Shown piece after piece: positions 45,268-54,298 of a DNA stretch of 64,000 nucleotides. Source of the stretch: Phycisphaeraceae bacterium (lineage in GTDB: Bacteria; Planctomycetota; Phycisphaerae; Phycisphaerales; Phycisphaeraceae). The stretch covers positions 1-64,000 of the forward strand of contig PAIY01000096.1 of assembly GCA_002704825.1 (NCBI GenBank). The letters are read 5' to 3'. Position 1 is the stretch's first letter, and each line of letters starts with the position of its first letter. Position numbers and translations under genes: made by a program. The notes under the pieces were generated by a model. That model searched no databases. It was given only the letters and a program-made list of their open reading frames with translations, and was not told where the DNA came from.

Positions 45268-48200
45268 TTAATCGATTTTTCTGACTTTGAAAATCTGCAG
45301 TTGGCCGGTGACTGCCTTGTCGGTTTGCCATTGCAGAACACCTTCCGGTTCGACAGTGATGATGCCCAGTGATTGCTGTTGTCGGTGGATTTGAGTCAAC
45401 TCATAGCGACCGGGTTTGAGGTCCGTGAGTTGGACGGTGGTTTGCGCTTCGCCCCATTTTTCACGATTGACATCAATGTGCATTAGCTGCTCATACCATC
45501 GCGTCCCGGGCACGCGCACGAAGCGTCGATAGACACCTGCATACACTGTCTTCTCATCTTCACGACGAAGGCGGCATTCAAACCCGGTGTCCAATTTGCC
45601 ATTGGGTTGGATGGCCGTGATGGGGTGTTTGATCTGCGCCCAGTTGAGGATGTCCGGGGTTTGTTGGCGATGCGTTGAAAATTCAGCTTCCGGTGCGCTG
45701 CCGGGTTGCGGGGCTTTCTGACCAGCTGCCCCAAGGTATTTGATGTTCACGTTGCCCGGCAATTCGATGAGCAATTTGCTTAGCAGGTTTCGCGATTGGG
45801 GTTCTTCGACACAGTACTTGCCCGCATTGCCGACGATCACCGCTTTGCCGCCTTGTTTGACGTAGTCCACCACGCGCTGCATGGCGTCGCGTGTCATGAC
45901 TTGGCCCGCAACGAAGACCAGCTTGAACTTCTCAAGTTCGACCCAGGGCGTGTATTCGTTTGCAAAATGGGCGGGTGTCTGGAAGTAGGCAAAGAGACCT
46001 GCATAGATATCCATGCCGGAGATATTGGCAAAGAAATTGTGCTTGAGACCGTTGGTCAAGCCATCAATCCGACTGCCCAGCACAAGCACTTGGGGTTCGT
46101 CGGCAAGGGCCTGGTTATACGCTTTGATGGTCGGCAGCCAATCGGCAACCGCATCGAGCGCGCGATAGTACCGCAATTCATCGCCCTTGTGTCGTTCATG
46201 CCAACGGTAGCTGTAGTTCCATCCCTGGTTGAAAATCGAACCATAGAATATGTCACTGTCGATGATCTCCAATGAACTGGGCATGTAGAAATGATTCTCA
46301 TAGAGATAGCGAATACCGCCTTGATTACACATACTCATCAGCGCGGTGGAGAAATAGTTCGGCCCGCTTTCATCGAAGAAATAAGCCTTGTTTTCAGCCA
46401 GTTCCGGGATTGCCATCTCCGGCGCGCCGTTTCGGGCGCTGCGGTAAATGGAGATGGGGCGGACCTTGTCGAGTTTGCGGATCGTTGCCATCGAATCAAG
46501 CAGACGCTGGTTGGCGGTGTGAATTTTAAAGTGCACAAAGTCCAGCCAATCTTCGGAGATGTCGGGGCCTGCCAGTTCCAGAGACTGCTCGGGGATGGCA
46601 ATGGGCTTGGGCAGTTGTTTGGGGGCTTTGCCATTGGCGATGAGCCATTGGTTAAATGCATGTTGATAGCTTGGCGAATAGTCCGTGGTGGCATGTTCAA
46701 GTTCGGGTTTAGCGACCGCTTCCATAAAACCGCTGATCATGAGTTTGTACTCGGTGACCGCGGGGTTGTGTCGGACATGGCGCACCGCTGCATCAAGCCA
46801 GTTCAGATAATCATCACGCTGGGCATACCAGACACTGGCTTCGGGATTACGCATGCCGATCCGACCCAGTCCCATACCCAGTGGATGTCCGAACTGGTTG
46901 ACGCGCAGATCACCGTCCCACCAATCCGGTTTTTCAGGAGGCCAATTCCCCAGCACACCGACCCACGCCAGAATGTCCAGGCCAGCTTCGGCAGCGAGTT
47001 TGTTTCGTCGATCCAGTTCTTCCCAACGGAAGACGCCGGGGAGTACTTCGGTGTCCGCCCAGCACATCATCTGTGAGATGTTGTTGATGTTGCGTTGGAT
47101 CACATGGTCATTGAGCCAGTTGTCGTAGTAGCCCAGTTGGTTACGCTCGACCCATGGCGTCTCTGGCCAGGTGACGTGACGTTCGGAGTACCACGGGCGG
47201 TTGTACTCGGCAGTGAGATGCACGTCGTTGCTGGGGGAAGTTGCATCGTAAAGCTTGTTGGGCATGACGAAGTCTGCTTCACTTGTCTGATCCCATGCCA
47301 CACCAAAATGCAGTCGCACGCGATCGAGAAGTTGGCTCCCATCCAGTAGATCCGCCTTGATGTAATAGTCGGTCGCAGTGACGGGAAGTGTCAGTTCAAG
47401 ATCGGGCTTCCATGTCAGTTCACGTTGCGTAAGGACTTGGCGTTTGGAGTTGGTGAGTTGGATTTGGACCTTTAAATCAGGGTGTTTTTGCAAATCCAGG
47501 ATGTTCGGCTTGCCGGTGAGTTTGAGGGTTGCCTGCTGAGTTCCTGCAGGGAAAACGTGGTTGGGCATGTTGGTTTGCCACGCCCAGGTGTCGGTGGTGA
47601 TGGGTTGTGTTTTCGGTGTGTTGCTGCGATGGACGTTGTACCGGTAGCGTCGTTCGCTGACAAGCTTGCCATCATGCCATGCCTTGAGTGTGAGAAAGTA
47701 CAGGCCGGTTTGGAAACGTCCGACGCGGATGGCATCACGCAAACGCTTGACCGGGTCGTTGGCATCAAGTGTGAGTTGGGATTGGTGTTCCCAGACGATG
47801 GGCCCCTGGTATCCGTCGGAGAGTTGGGCGAGCACGGTGTATTGGCCGTCAGCGTTGACAAAGTCATCCGGGAAAATCAGTAGCGGTTGATCATAGCCAA
47901 ACCGGTAACGGTCGTAGAGCAGCCAACTGTGATCCGCGAGAAGTCCGTCCTGATCCTGAATGCCAAAACCGGTGAAGATGAGTTGCCGGGATTGGTCGGA
48001 AGGTTTCTGAGATGTGATTTGAATCCCCGTGAGTTTGTAGGGCGTTTGCCAGGCTGCATCGATGAAGTCGTTTTGAAACTCAGGGGTCAAACGTTCGCGG
48101 ATTTGATCGACCGAAGGTTGCTTGAGATTCAGCGAGAGCAGTTGGTCCCACATCGGCCAGGTTTGTTGATCATCACCAGACAGTCGATTGGGACGACTGC

Positions 48201-48294
48201 GCATGGCAGTGAGTGTCAGGTCTCGGCCTTGCTGATCCTGCAGGCAAAATGCGACGGTCATCCCCGGCGTTAACCCGTAGACAAAGCTGCGCAA
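45268..48294 (-). CDS. GH42-like glycoside hydrolase, main part of a frameshifted gene
   Basis: A 1008-residue frame. Several beta domains (residues 1-330) precede a barrel region with NNISQMMCWADTEVLPGVFRW, AGLDILAWVGVLGNWPPE and YLYENHF, and a later trimerisation-like Rossmann part, KLVFVAGQVMTRDAMQRVVDYV, as in beta-galactosidase family GH42. The frame stays open upstream of 48294 to about 48348, reading PIPLPTNTWRLRSFVYG, which clearly is still coding. It therefore joins the 48336-49145 frame across a run of nine A. Intact, it would make one exported protein of about 1290 residues. Confidence 0.7.
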   Translation of the reverse strand: MRSFVYGLTPGMTVAFCLQDQQGRDLTLTAMRSRPNRLSGDDQQTWPMWDQLLSLNLKQPSVDQIRERLTPEFQNDFIDAAWQTPYKLTGIQITSQKPSDQSRQLIFTGFGIQDQDGLLADHSWLLYDRYRFGYDQPLLIFPDDFVNADGQYTVLAQLSDGYQGPIVWEHQSQLTLDANDPVKRLRDAIRVGRFQTGLYFLTLKAWHDGKLVSERRYRYNVHRSNTPKTQPITTDTWAWQTNMPNHVFPAGTQQATLKLTGKPNILDLQKHPDLKVQIQLTNSKRQVLTQRELTWKPDLELTLPVTATDYYIKADLLDGSQLLDRVRLHFGVAWDQTSEADFVMPNKLYDATSPSNDVHLTAEYNRPWYSERHVTWPETPWVERNQLGYYDNWLNDHVIQRNINNISQMMCWADTEVLPGVFRWEELDRRNKLAAEAGLDILAWVGVLGNWPPEKPDWWDGDLRVNQFGHPLGMGLGRIGMRNPEASVWYAQRDDYLNWLDAAVRHVRHNPAVTEYKLMISGFMEAVAKPELEHATTDYSPSYQHAFNQWLIANGKAPKQLPKPIAIPEQSLELAGPDISEDWLDFVHFKIHTANQRLLDSMATIRKLDKVRPISIYRSARNGAPEMAIPELAENKAYFFDESGPNYFSTALMSMCNQGGIRYLYENHFYMPSSLEIIDSDIFYGSIFNQGWNYSYRWHERHKGDELRYYRALDAVADWLPTIKAYNQALADEPQVLVLGSRIDGLTNGLKHNFFANISGMDIYAGLFAYFQTPAHFANEYTPWVELEKFKLVFVAGQVMTRDAMQRVVDYVKQGGKAVIVGNAGKYCVEEPQSRNLLSKLLIELPGNVNIKYLGAAGQKAPQPGSAPEAEFSTHRQQTPDILNWAQIKHPITAIQPNGKLDTGFECRLRREDEKTVYAGVYRRFVRVPGTRWYEQLMHIDVNREKWGEAQTTVQLTDLKPGRYELTQIHRQQQSLGIITVEPEGVLQWQTDKAVTGQLQIFKVRKID

Positions 48295-48335
48295 CCGCCA
48301 TGTGTTTGTTGGCAGGGGGATGGGTTTGTCAAAGG

Positions 48336-49145
48336 TTAAAGTGTGAACTTTTTTTTTACATCATCGAGTTGGAGACTGATGAGATTGTCCTGCGTTTGCA
48401 GGATTTTTCCATCACCAAGCAAGGAGCATGTTGCGATGGGGGCTGCCCATGTGTTGGTTGATTGGACGCCTGGGGTTTGCCACAGCGTGGTGAGTTGGGC
48501 CAAAGGCAATGCGGTGAGTGGTGCGGGTTTGAAGACGAAGGGGTTAGGGGCAGGTTTGACTTGTGCTTGTTTGGGTGCATCGACTTGATGCAGGGAGGCG
48601 TTATCGAAAATCACGTTGCCGACTTTGGGCATGGCGTTGTTCTTGCCGTTGGAGAGAATGAGCATGGGACGCACGGAGACTGCGTTGGCGGGCGCCTTGG
48701 CAGTGACTGAGACGATGATGGATGCATGATTACCTTCGATGCGATCACCCTGTTCAGCAGCGATGGTTTTGCGATCCGCATCAAGCCAGATCATGGCGGC
48801 GCGGACATTGTCATCCTCATCCAGATGAGCCGTCTTTGCTTCGACTGATAGCTGGTAGTACTTACCCGCTTCAACCGCGGGAGTATGGGCGTTGGGCAGG
48901 AACCAGCGATCCTGATCTGAACCGGCGCCGATGAGTTGCACCGCAGCATTGTCACCGTCCTGAAGGTAGATTGCTTTGCCGGGTGTATTGGTTTGACTGA
49001 TCCACGAGGTCACTTTTGCCTTGTGATGACTTTGAAAATCACCATTGGGTAAGAGGTTTTGCTTCTCATCGGCGAAGAGCGTTGCGCTACTGAGCAAAAC
49101 GGTTGCGGTGAGTGTCCAGACAAAAAACGTGCGGATGGGATTCAT
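48336..49145 (-). CDS. N-terminal part of the frameshifted GH42-like gene (signal peptide, binding module)
   Basis: A 269-residue frame. A signal peptide (TFFVWTLTATVLLSSATLFA) and a carbohydrate-binding-like domain (NLLPNGDFQSHHKAKVTSWI to NVIFDNASLHQV, the typical 'N-G-D-F' start of CBM4/9-type modules) are followed by a Pro-rich linker. It ends LQLDDVKKKFTL because the nine-A run moves the reader into a stop; one more A would continue directly into the downstream frame. Its start is 46 bp after the pseudopilin stop, so it belongs to the LacI-pilin-GH unit. Confidence 0.7.
   Translation of the reverse strand: MNPIRTFFVWTLTATVLLSSATLFADEKQNLLPNGDFQSHHKAKVTSWISQTNTPGKAIYLQDGDNAAVQLIGAGSDQDRWFLPNAHTPAVEAGKYYQLSVEAKTAHLDEDDNVRAAMIWLDADRKTIAAEQGDRIEGNHASIIVSVTAKAPANAVSVRPMLILSNGKNNAMPKVGNVIFDNASLHQVDAPKQAQVKPAPNPFVFKPAPLTALPLAQLTTLWQTPGVQSTNTWAAPIATCSLLGDGKILQTQDNLISLQLDDVKKKFTL
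48349..48357 (-). other. A9 homopolymer at the frameshift
   Basis: Nine A residues on the coding strand. Ten would join the two frames as DDVKKKVHTLTFDKP. Candidates: sequencing/assembly error, real null mutation, or transcriptional slippage, which poly-A runs of this length permit. Confidence 0.75.
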
Positions 49146-49190
49146 GGTTCTCCAGCGTGGTTGGATTGGTTTGCCAATGTATTGCGTATT

Positions 49191-49850
49191 TTACTTGTCA
49201 GCGTCCCAGTACTGTTTCTGGACGTTGTAGCTGTCCAGTTCATTGTTCGTTGAACTGGCATGTCCATCGACAAATGCGATGTTGGCATTGTCGGTGTGGC
49301 GGGGGTACATGTACTGTTTACTGTCGGTGCGCGTGATGCTGTAGGCACCGAAGTTGTCTTCGCTGAGATGCCCGCTGTCAGCGACGAGGATTTTGCGTTG
49401 CTGATTGAAAATCTCAAGCAGACGTGTGTATTTGAGATTGCCCGTGCCACCATTGCCCAGCCGGACATTAAAGCCGTAGGAGGTTTCCAGGTAGTTATCC
49501 GCTTCAAAACCATCATCGGATGGACAGTGATAAAGCTGGGGCATTTCGGTTGTGCTGTTGAGATAGGTGAAGTTGATGTAGGGGGCGATGGCATGGGTGT
49601 GCCAATACTTTTTGTTGGCAGCGTCCGTGCCGTCGTAATGGACAGGCAGCGTCTCACGGTTGTCCCCTGCATAGGCCAGTAACGTGAAGCCGACCTGTTT
49701 GAGATTCGCCAGGCATTTGACGCTTTGGGCGGACTTGCGTGCTGCACCCAATGCCGGCAGGAGAATCGATATCAGCAAGCTGATGATGGAAATGACCACC
49801 AGCAGTTCGATGAGTGTAAAGGCGTGGGATGCGTTGGATTTGGTCTGCAT
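49191..49850 (-). CDS. Type IV pilin-like pseudopilin with H-x9-DG tail
   Basis: A 219-residue prepilin-like protein. Cleavage/methylation region AFTLIELLVVISIISLLISI, with Ala instead of Gly at -1. The globular part has PQLYHCPSDDGFEADN and ends PRHTDNANIAFVDGH, i.e. His-x9-Asp-Gly. This class is abundant in planctomycetes and related phyla, and its members sit beside carbohydrate genes. ATG 49850 follows AAGGA. It lies 19 bp after the LacI gene and 45 bp before the GH42-like gene on the same strand, so it is part of that unit. Biochemical role unknown. Confidence 0.85.
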   Translation of the reverse strand: MQTKSNASHAFTLIELLVVISIISLLISILLPALGAARKSAQSVKCLANLKQVGFTLLAYAGDNRETLPVHYDGTDAANKKYWHTHAIAPYINFTYLNSTTEMPQLYHCPSDDGFEADNYLETSYGFNVRLGNGGTGNLKYTRLLEIFNQQRKILVADSGHLSEDNFGAYSITRTDSKQYMYPRHTDNANIAFVDGHASSTNNELDSYNVQKQYWDADK

Positions 49851-49869
49851 GGTTGCTTTTCCTTGAGGC

Positions 49870-50931
49870 TCATTGTTTGGCCTGGGCGACACTGTCCCGC
49901 CAGATGACGTGTGCTGGGACGAAGCGTTCCTGTGGCGTGGTATCAGTCGACTTCTCGTCATTCTGAATCTGTTGGATGAGCATCTCAATGGCTTGCTTGA
50001 CCAACTCAGATTCATCACGCTGAATGGAACTCAAATTCAAGGTCGGGTCCGAGCAGAACCACAGATCATCATGGCCGACGATGCTGACATCCTCCGGCAC
50101 GGATAGACCGCGTTGCGTTAGCGCCTGCATCGCGCCCATCGCCATCCAGTCATTACCCATGAGCATCGCAGTAGGGGGCTTCTCCAGAGACAGGAGTTGG
50201 TTGACTGCCTTGGCACCACCTTCCAATCCGAAAGGCAGATCAGCGAGTATCAGTTGATCATCCACATTGAGATTCAACTGACGCATGGCTGACTGATAAG
50301 CCTCATGACGCATGCGATTGGTGGTGTACTGGATCAAATGTGTTGCCAGAGCAATGCGGCGATGTCCCAGATCATGCAGTCGCGTGATCACGTCGATGAC
50401 GGCTTGCCTGGCGTCCAGTCGAATGGTGGGGATACCCAGGCGGTCTGCCGAGTCGTTAATGCCGACGATGGGCAGGTCGTATTGCTGGATGCGTGGGACG
50501 ATGGCTTGGTCGGGATGACCGGCTAGCAAAATGCCATCGACCCGGTTTTCCAGAATCATGCCCGGCAAGTTCATGGGGGTAGCATCACTGTTCTCAGACG
50601 TCCGTGGGGTAAAGGCCACATGGATATGCATTCCGCGTTGCGCCAGAGCCTGCTCGACCAACAGCAACACACGGTTGACAAACGGATGGTCCGGCTGGTT
50701 GGCATCCGTCGAAGGCATCAACAAGCCAATCGCGTTGGTCTTGCGGGATCGCAGCGGCTTGGGGCGGTAGCCGTACTTCTGGGCCAGCTTTCGAATCTCA
50801 CAAGCGCGATCAGGATGGATCCGCGGATCACCGTTGAGCGACCGTGAGACCGTGCTCTGGTTGACGTTTGCCAACTTGGCCAACTCGCGTGTCGAGATGC
50901 CGTCTCGGGTTGTCTTGGGTGGTTTGATCAT
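49870..50931 (-). CDS. LacI-family transcriptional regulator
   Basis: A 353-residue regulator. Helix-turn-helix ISTRELAKLANVNQSTVSRS and hinge RKLAQKYGYRPKPLRSRKT are followed by the periplasmic-binding-like core (NAIGLLMPSTD, DGILLAGHPD, DLGHRRIALATH, PEDVSIVGHDDL). ATG 50931 is taken as the start; longer versions would place the start codon inside an operator. Two palindromes, at 50948-50983, lie just upstream and suggest autoregulation of the LacI-pilin-GH unit. Confidence 0.92.
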   Translation of the reverse strand: MIKPPKTTRDGISTRELAKLANVNQSTVSRSLNGDPRIHPDRACEIRKLAQKYGYRPKPLRSRKTNAIGLLMPSTDANQPDHPFVNRVLLLVEQALAQRGMHIHVAFTPRTSENSDATPMNLPGMILENRVDGILLAGHPDQAIVPRIQQYDLPIVGINDSADRLGIPTIRLDARQAVIDVITRLHDLGHRRIALATHLIQYTTNRMRHEAYQSAMRQLNLNVDDQLILADLPFGLEGGAKAVNQLLSLEKPPTAMLMGNDWMAMGAMQALTQRGLSVPEDVSIVGHDDLWFCSDPTLNLSSIQRDESELVKQAIEMLIQQIQNDEKSTDTTPQERFVPAHVIWRDSVAQAKQ

Positions 50932-50947
50932 GGTTGGTTTGCTGATA

Positions 50948-50983
50948 TGCATCTGATGCATAATCATTGGTGCATCAGATGCA
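50948..50983. promoter_or_regulatory. Two LacI-type operators
   Basis: TGCATCTGATGCA at 50948-50960 and TGCATCAGATGCA at 50971-50983 are the same 13-bp palindrome in opposite orientation, 23 bp centre to centre (about two helical turns). They lie just before the LacI start. Confidence 0.8.
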
Positions 50984-51105
50984 AAAGTCAATGGTGTGTT
51001 GGAAAAGTTTCTCTGTTGGAATTTTAAATGTTGATTAATCAGTCGCTTGGAGACCAGATGGCTTGCCTTGAGATGGTGTGATACGAGCTGATTCAAGATA
51101 TAAAA

Positions 51106-51139
51106 AAAGCGACCGCATGTTGAATCATGCAGTCGCTTT
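51106..51139 (-). terminator. Terminator after tRNA-Ile
   Basis: A 14-bp inverted repeat with one mismatch (51106-51119 and 51126-51139) followed on the minus strand by a T tract. It ends the tRNA transcript 7 nt after the tRNA. Confidence 0.85.
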
Positions 51140-51145
51140 GAATGA

Positions 51146-51218
51146 TGGGCCCGACAAGACTTGAACTTGTGACCTCACCGTTATCAGCGGTGTGCTCTAC
51201 CAGCTGAGCTACGAGCCC
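51146..51218 (-). tRNA. tRNA-Ile (anticodon GAT)
   Basis: A 73-nt cloverleaf with acceptor GGGCTCG/CGGGCCC, discriminator A, anticodon loop CTGATAA and T loop TTCAAGT. CCA not encoded. Isolated from rRNA genes, whereas this isoacceptor often sits in rRNA spacers. Confidence 0.95.
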
Positions 51219-51396
51219 GTAGCTTTGAGGCGGAATACTGTAACGAAACTTTCCGATCTCGTCAAATCAATCTCAAACATTGGCTTACCCCCGGCAGGAG
51301 CATGTGTTATGGGACGTTTTGACGGATGTTCAACTGGTTTCCCGGCTGTGAATGGGGGTTTGGTTCCGTGTATTTAAGTGTCGCCTCAAGCTCGTT

Positions 51397-52728
51397 TTAT
51401 TCGACGATTTCGCCCACGAGCATGATGGCGCCGGTGTACCAGTCCCAATTGTCGTACTTGGCAGGATTCTTGTCGACATCCGGCTGGTTGCGTTTGAAAA
51501 GGACACTCTTCTTGTCAAATTTTTCGTCCAGGACGGTGATTTTGACGGTGTGCACCGCGTTGGGATCGGCAATATGCCCCAGGCCGAGCATGGACAGGCG
51601 GTAGTAGGTGCAGTAGCGGTCCATGCGTTTGACCTTGCGGGTCTTGCCATCAAGGTTGATTTCGACCATGCCGCATCCGGGGCCCAGCAGGTCATACAGA
51701 TAGATGGTCGAACCTTTGAACTTGAAGCTGAGGCTGGCACCGGGCTGGAGTTTCCAGACACTGGGCATGCGATTGCCAAAGGATTTGCCCTGGCCTTGAT
51801 CCTTGGGCAGTTCGGTTGCCGGGCCGGAGATCATGCTGGCGGTCAGCGCGACCATCTTGGCTTGTTCCCAGTTGGCCGGATCCAGCGGGGCGGGGAGCTT
51901 GTGGGCGACGGGGGTTTGACCACCTGCGGCTTTGATGGCGGGGACACTGCGTTCGATGGCACGCATGTACAGATGATGGCCGGTGTTGGTGTAAGGATGC
52001 ACGCCGTCTTTGGCAAAGACGATCTGGCCTTCCTTGGTCATCGGCAGCTTGTCTGCATCAAAGTTCACCGAGTCACCTGACACAGCTGTCATCTCCGCGC
52101 CGGGGTACTTCATCACCAGTTTGCCTTCACCGACGAGTTTGTTGGCTTCAATCCCCATGTGAATCGAAGGCACACCGTAGTGATCCGCAACGGCCTGCAT
52201 CACTGATGCCGAGCGTTTCATTTTGCCGTCTTTAAGGTTCTCGATGTCACGATCGATCACGGTGTAGACAAAGACAATATCGCAGTTGGGCAACTTGCTC
52301 CAGGTCTGACGGACGATGCCTTCCATGCACTGGGTGATCTGCGTCGGCGAAGCGCCTCTGTCATTCACTGCAAACTCCACGAAGACCAGGTCCGGGTTGT
52401 GTTTGAGTACATCCTTATCAAGTCGGAAAACGCCCAGGTTCGAACCCGTCCCGCCGATGGCAGCGTGAATGCCTTTGATTTTGGCTTTGGGATACTGCTG
52501 CTCAAACCATTTCTCGCTGAGTACGCGATAGCCCGGCTGAGCGGTGATGCTGCCACCCAGGTAAGCAATGGTGACGTCTTCGCCTTTTTCAAGTTTGTTG
52601 AAAAAGTTCGGCAAACCCTGACGCGGTGTGCATTCCACCGCATCACGCAAGGGGTAATCACTGGCAGCAAACGCAGGTAAGGCGCTGAGACACAGACTTA
52701 AAACCATCATCAGATAAACATGCTTCAT
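51397..52728 (-). CDS. Secreted SGNH/GDSL hydrolase with C-terminal beta domain
   Basis: A 443-residue exported esterase. Signal peptide ending ALPAFAASD. SGNH blocks: IAYLGGSITAQPGYR (Ser), IHAAIGGTGSNLGVFRL (Gly), FVEFAVNDRG (Asn), KDGVHPYTNTGHH (Asp/His). After residue ~300 a beta-sandwich domain follows (QPGASLSFKFKGSTIYLYDLL). It shares architecture and block I-III wording with the enzyme at 36950, so they are paralogues. Role: probably removal of acyl groups from extracellular polysaccharide. It stands between tRNA-Ile and a 404-bp gap and is apparently monocistronic. Confidence 0.85.
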   Translation of the reverse strand: MKHVYLMMVLSLCLSALPAFAASDYPLRDAVECTPRQGLPNFFNKLEKGEDVTIAYLGGSITAQPGYRVLSEKWFEQQYPKAKIKGIHAAIGGTGSNLGVFRLDKDVLKHNPDLVFVEFAVNDRGASPTQITQCMEGIVRQTWSKLPNCDIVFVYTVIDRDIENLKDGKMKRSASVMQAVADHYGVPSIHMGIEANKLVGEGKLVMKYPGAEMTAVSGDSVNFDADKLPMTKEGQIVFAKDGVHPYTNTGHHLYMRAIERSVPAIKAAGGQTPVAHKLPAPLDPANWEQAKMVALTASMISGPATELPKDQGQGKSFGNRMPSVWKLQPGASLSFKFKGSTIYLYDLLGPGCGMVEINLDGKTRKVKRMDRYCTYYRLSMLGLGHIADPNAVHTVKITVLDEKFDKKSVLFKRNQPDVDKNPAKYDNWDWYTGAIMLVGEIVE

Positions 52729-53132
52729 CGGGAAACTCCGTTAGATCAAAGAGATTGGTATGACCTTTCATTGTATCCCTGCCACGGCCTATCGGCTTGC
52801 TTTGTTTTGTATCCATTGGCTGTGAATCTGTGTCTGATTAGCAATGTGGATTGATGAATGGTTCGAGATCAGTGATGTTTTAAGGGGCGAACTGACGCGA
52901 CATCAAACGGTGACATTTTAAACACAGTGTTGATACCCGGTGCTCATGACATCAAACCACGTAAACGCAAATGACGGAAAATGATGATCACGCTAAAACG
53001 TAACTTCCCAACCACCCCATGAGATTCAGTCGCGGATTTGTTTTGTTTTTTCCTACCAATCTGCTTCTGATCTGTTACCTTCACACGTTTGGCAATGACT
53101 GATTTTCAAGACGTGAAACAAAGGCCTCGGCG
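52729..53132. other. Intergenic region, 404 bp
   Basis: Holds the promoters of the divergent SGNH and thioesterase genes. No ORF, tRNA-like fold or strong palindrome was recognised. A T-rich stretch TTTGTTTTGTTTTTTCC lies at about 53038-53054. Confidence 0.4.
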
Positions 53133-53627
53133 ATGCATCGCAATGACCTAATGGACAGACAATCCCAGCATACCTCTGAAGACGAACACGCAAACGATGC
53201 CAACGAGCAGTTGCAACGCCGCCGCGAACAGGCACATCCCAACTGTTTTGTCTGTGAACCGCATCGGCCGTTTGGTTTGCGGATGGCATACGAATCGCAA
53301 GCGGATGGCTCGGTACGTGCGCACATGAATTGCCCCAGGCTTTGGCAAGGATACCCGGGCATGGTGCATGGCGGGATCATCGCATCGATTCTCGATGGTG
53401 CCATGACGCATTGTCTGTTCGCCCGTGACATTGCTGCGGTCACCGCCGATTTGCATGTGCGTTACCGTCACCCGTTACTGGTTGATGCCGATGCGATCGT
53501 CACCGCCAGAATCACACGCGAGATGGCCCCGGTCTTTGTCCTCGAAGCAAGTATCATCCAGCAGGACAAGATCCGCTGCACCGCCACCGGCAAGTTCATG
53601 GATCGTGATTTCGCAACAGCAGAGTGA
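53133..53627 (+). CDS. Hotdog-fold thioesterase (PaaI/YiiD-like)
   Basis: A 164-residue acyl-CoA thioesterase-like protein. A hydrophilic, Gln/Asn-rich first 35 residues precede NCFVCEPHRPFGLRM, a conserved cysteine-containing start of one hotdog subgroup, and YPGMVHGGIIASILDGAMTHCL with the HGG and following acidic residue of the active site. VRYRHPLLVDADAIVTARI is the usual next strand. It cleaves acyl-CoA thioesters; chain length unknown. ATG 53133 or 53151 could be the start. A REP-type palindrome begins 14 bp after its stop. Confidence 0.85.
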   Translation: MHRNDLMDRQSQHTSEDEHANDANEQLQRRREQAHPNCFVCEPHRPFGLRMAYESQADGSVRAHMNCPRLWQGYPGMVHGGIIASILDGAMTHCLFARDIAAVTADLHVRYRHPLLVDADAIVTARITREMAPVFVLEASIIQQDKIRCTATGKFMDRDFATAE

Positions 53628-53640
53628 TGGGGCAAAGGCA

Positions 53641-53710
53641 ACCCGCTTACTTCGTGCGCGGCTCTTTTTACGCATACATTCTCAAAGAGCCGCGCACGAA
53701 GTAAGCGGGT
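53641..53710. repeat. REP-like inverted repeat, left copy
   Basis: A perfect 27-bp inverted repeat (53641-53667 and 53684-53710) with a 16-nt loop. The arms contain CTTCGTGCGCGGCTCTTT. A second pair lies at the other end of the RAYT gene, giving the REP-RAYT arrangement. Confidence 0.88.
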
Positions 53711-53785
53711 ATTGATATGATTATTCATGTGTAAATGGAATTTTCTTGAAGCTTGGCCGATTTCTGGGACGCATGGAGCCTTTTC

Positions 53786-54298
53786 ATGGCGATGGCATAC
53801 TTCATCACCTTTACGACTTATGGCACATGGTTACATGGGACGGAAAAGGGGATGGGATCGGTCGATCGAAAAAACAACATTCACGGTCAACCATTTGTCG
53901 AATCCGATGCCAATCGTATGAATCAATCGCGATCATCCATGTCGCAGCCGCCATATGTCCTGGATGCTCCGCAACGCAGGATTGTTCTTGACGGTCTGGT
54001 GTCATTGTGTCGTGAAAAAGCATGGACACTTCATGCAGCACATGTCCGCAGCAATCATATGCATCTGGTGGTTACTGCCGATCGTGAAGCTGGGCGATTG
54101 ATGAGTGACTTGAAGGCACGGGCATCACGTGACTTAACGCGAGCAGGATTCGATTTCGTTGGCCGTACACGGTGGACACGTCATGGCAGCACGCGACACT
54201 TGTTTGATATGGCCGCAGTGGCAGACAAGATTGATTACACCCTCAATGAGCAGGGTCAGCGTATGGCATGTTACGATGCTCGCGAGCAATCACCGTAA
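53786..54298 (+). CDS. REP-associated tyrosine transposase (RAYT, Y1/HUH family)
   Basis: A 170-residue single-strand transposase of the IS200-like Y1 family. The metal-binding HUH motif is His91-Met-His93 in VRSNHMHLVV and the catalytic Tyr151 lies in DKIDYTLNEQG. The opening AYFITFTTYGTWLHG is characteristic. RAYTs nick and join single-stranded REP sequences. It is flanked on both sides by the same REP palindrome, and its TAA stop lies within the right copy. ATG 53786 follows GGAG by 7 nt. All catalytic residues are present, so it may be active. Confidence 0.9.
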   Translation: MAMAYFITFTTYGTWLHGTEKGMGSVDRKNNIHGQPFVESDANRMNQSRSSMSQPPYVLDAPQRRIVLDGLVSLCREKAWTLHAAHVRSNHMHLVVTADREAGRLMSDLKARASRDLTRAGFDFVGRTRWTRHGSTRHLFDMAAVADKIDYTLNEQGQRMACYDAREQSP

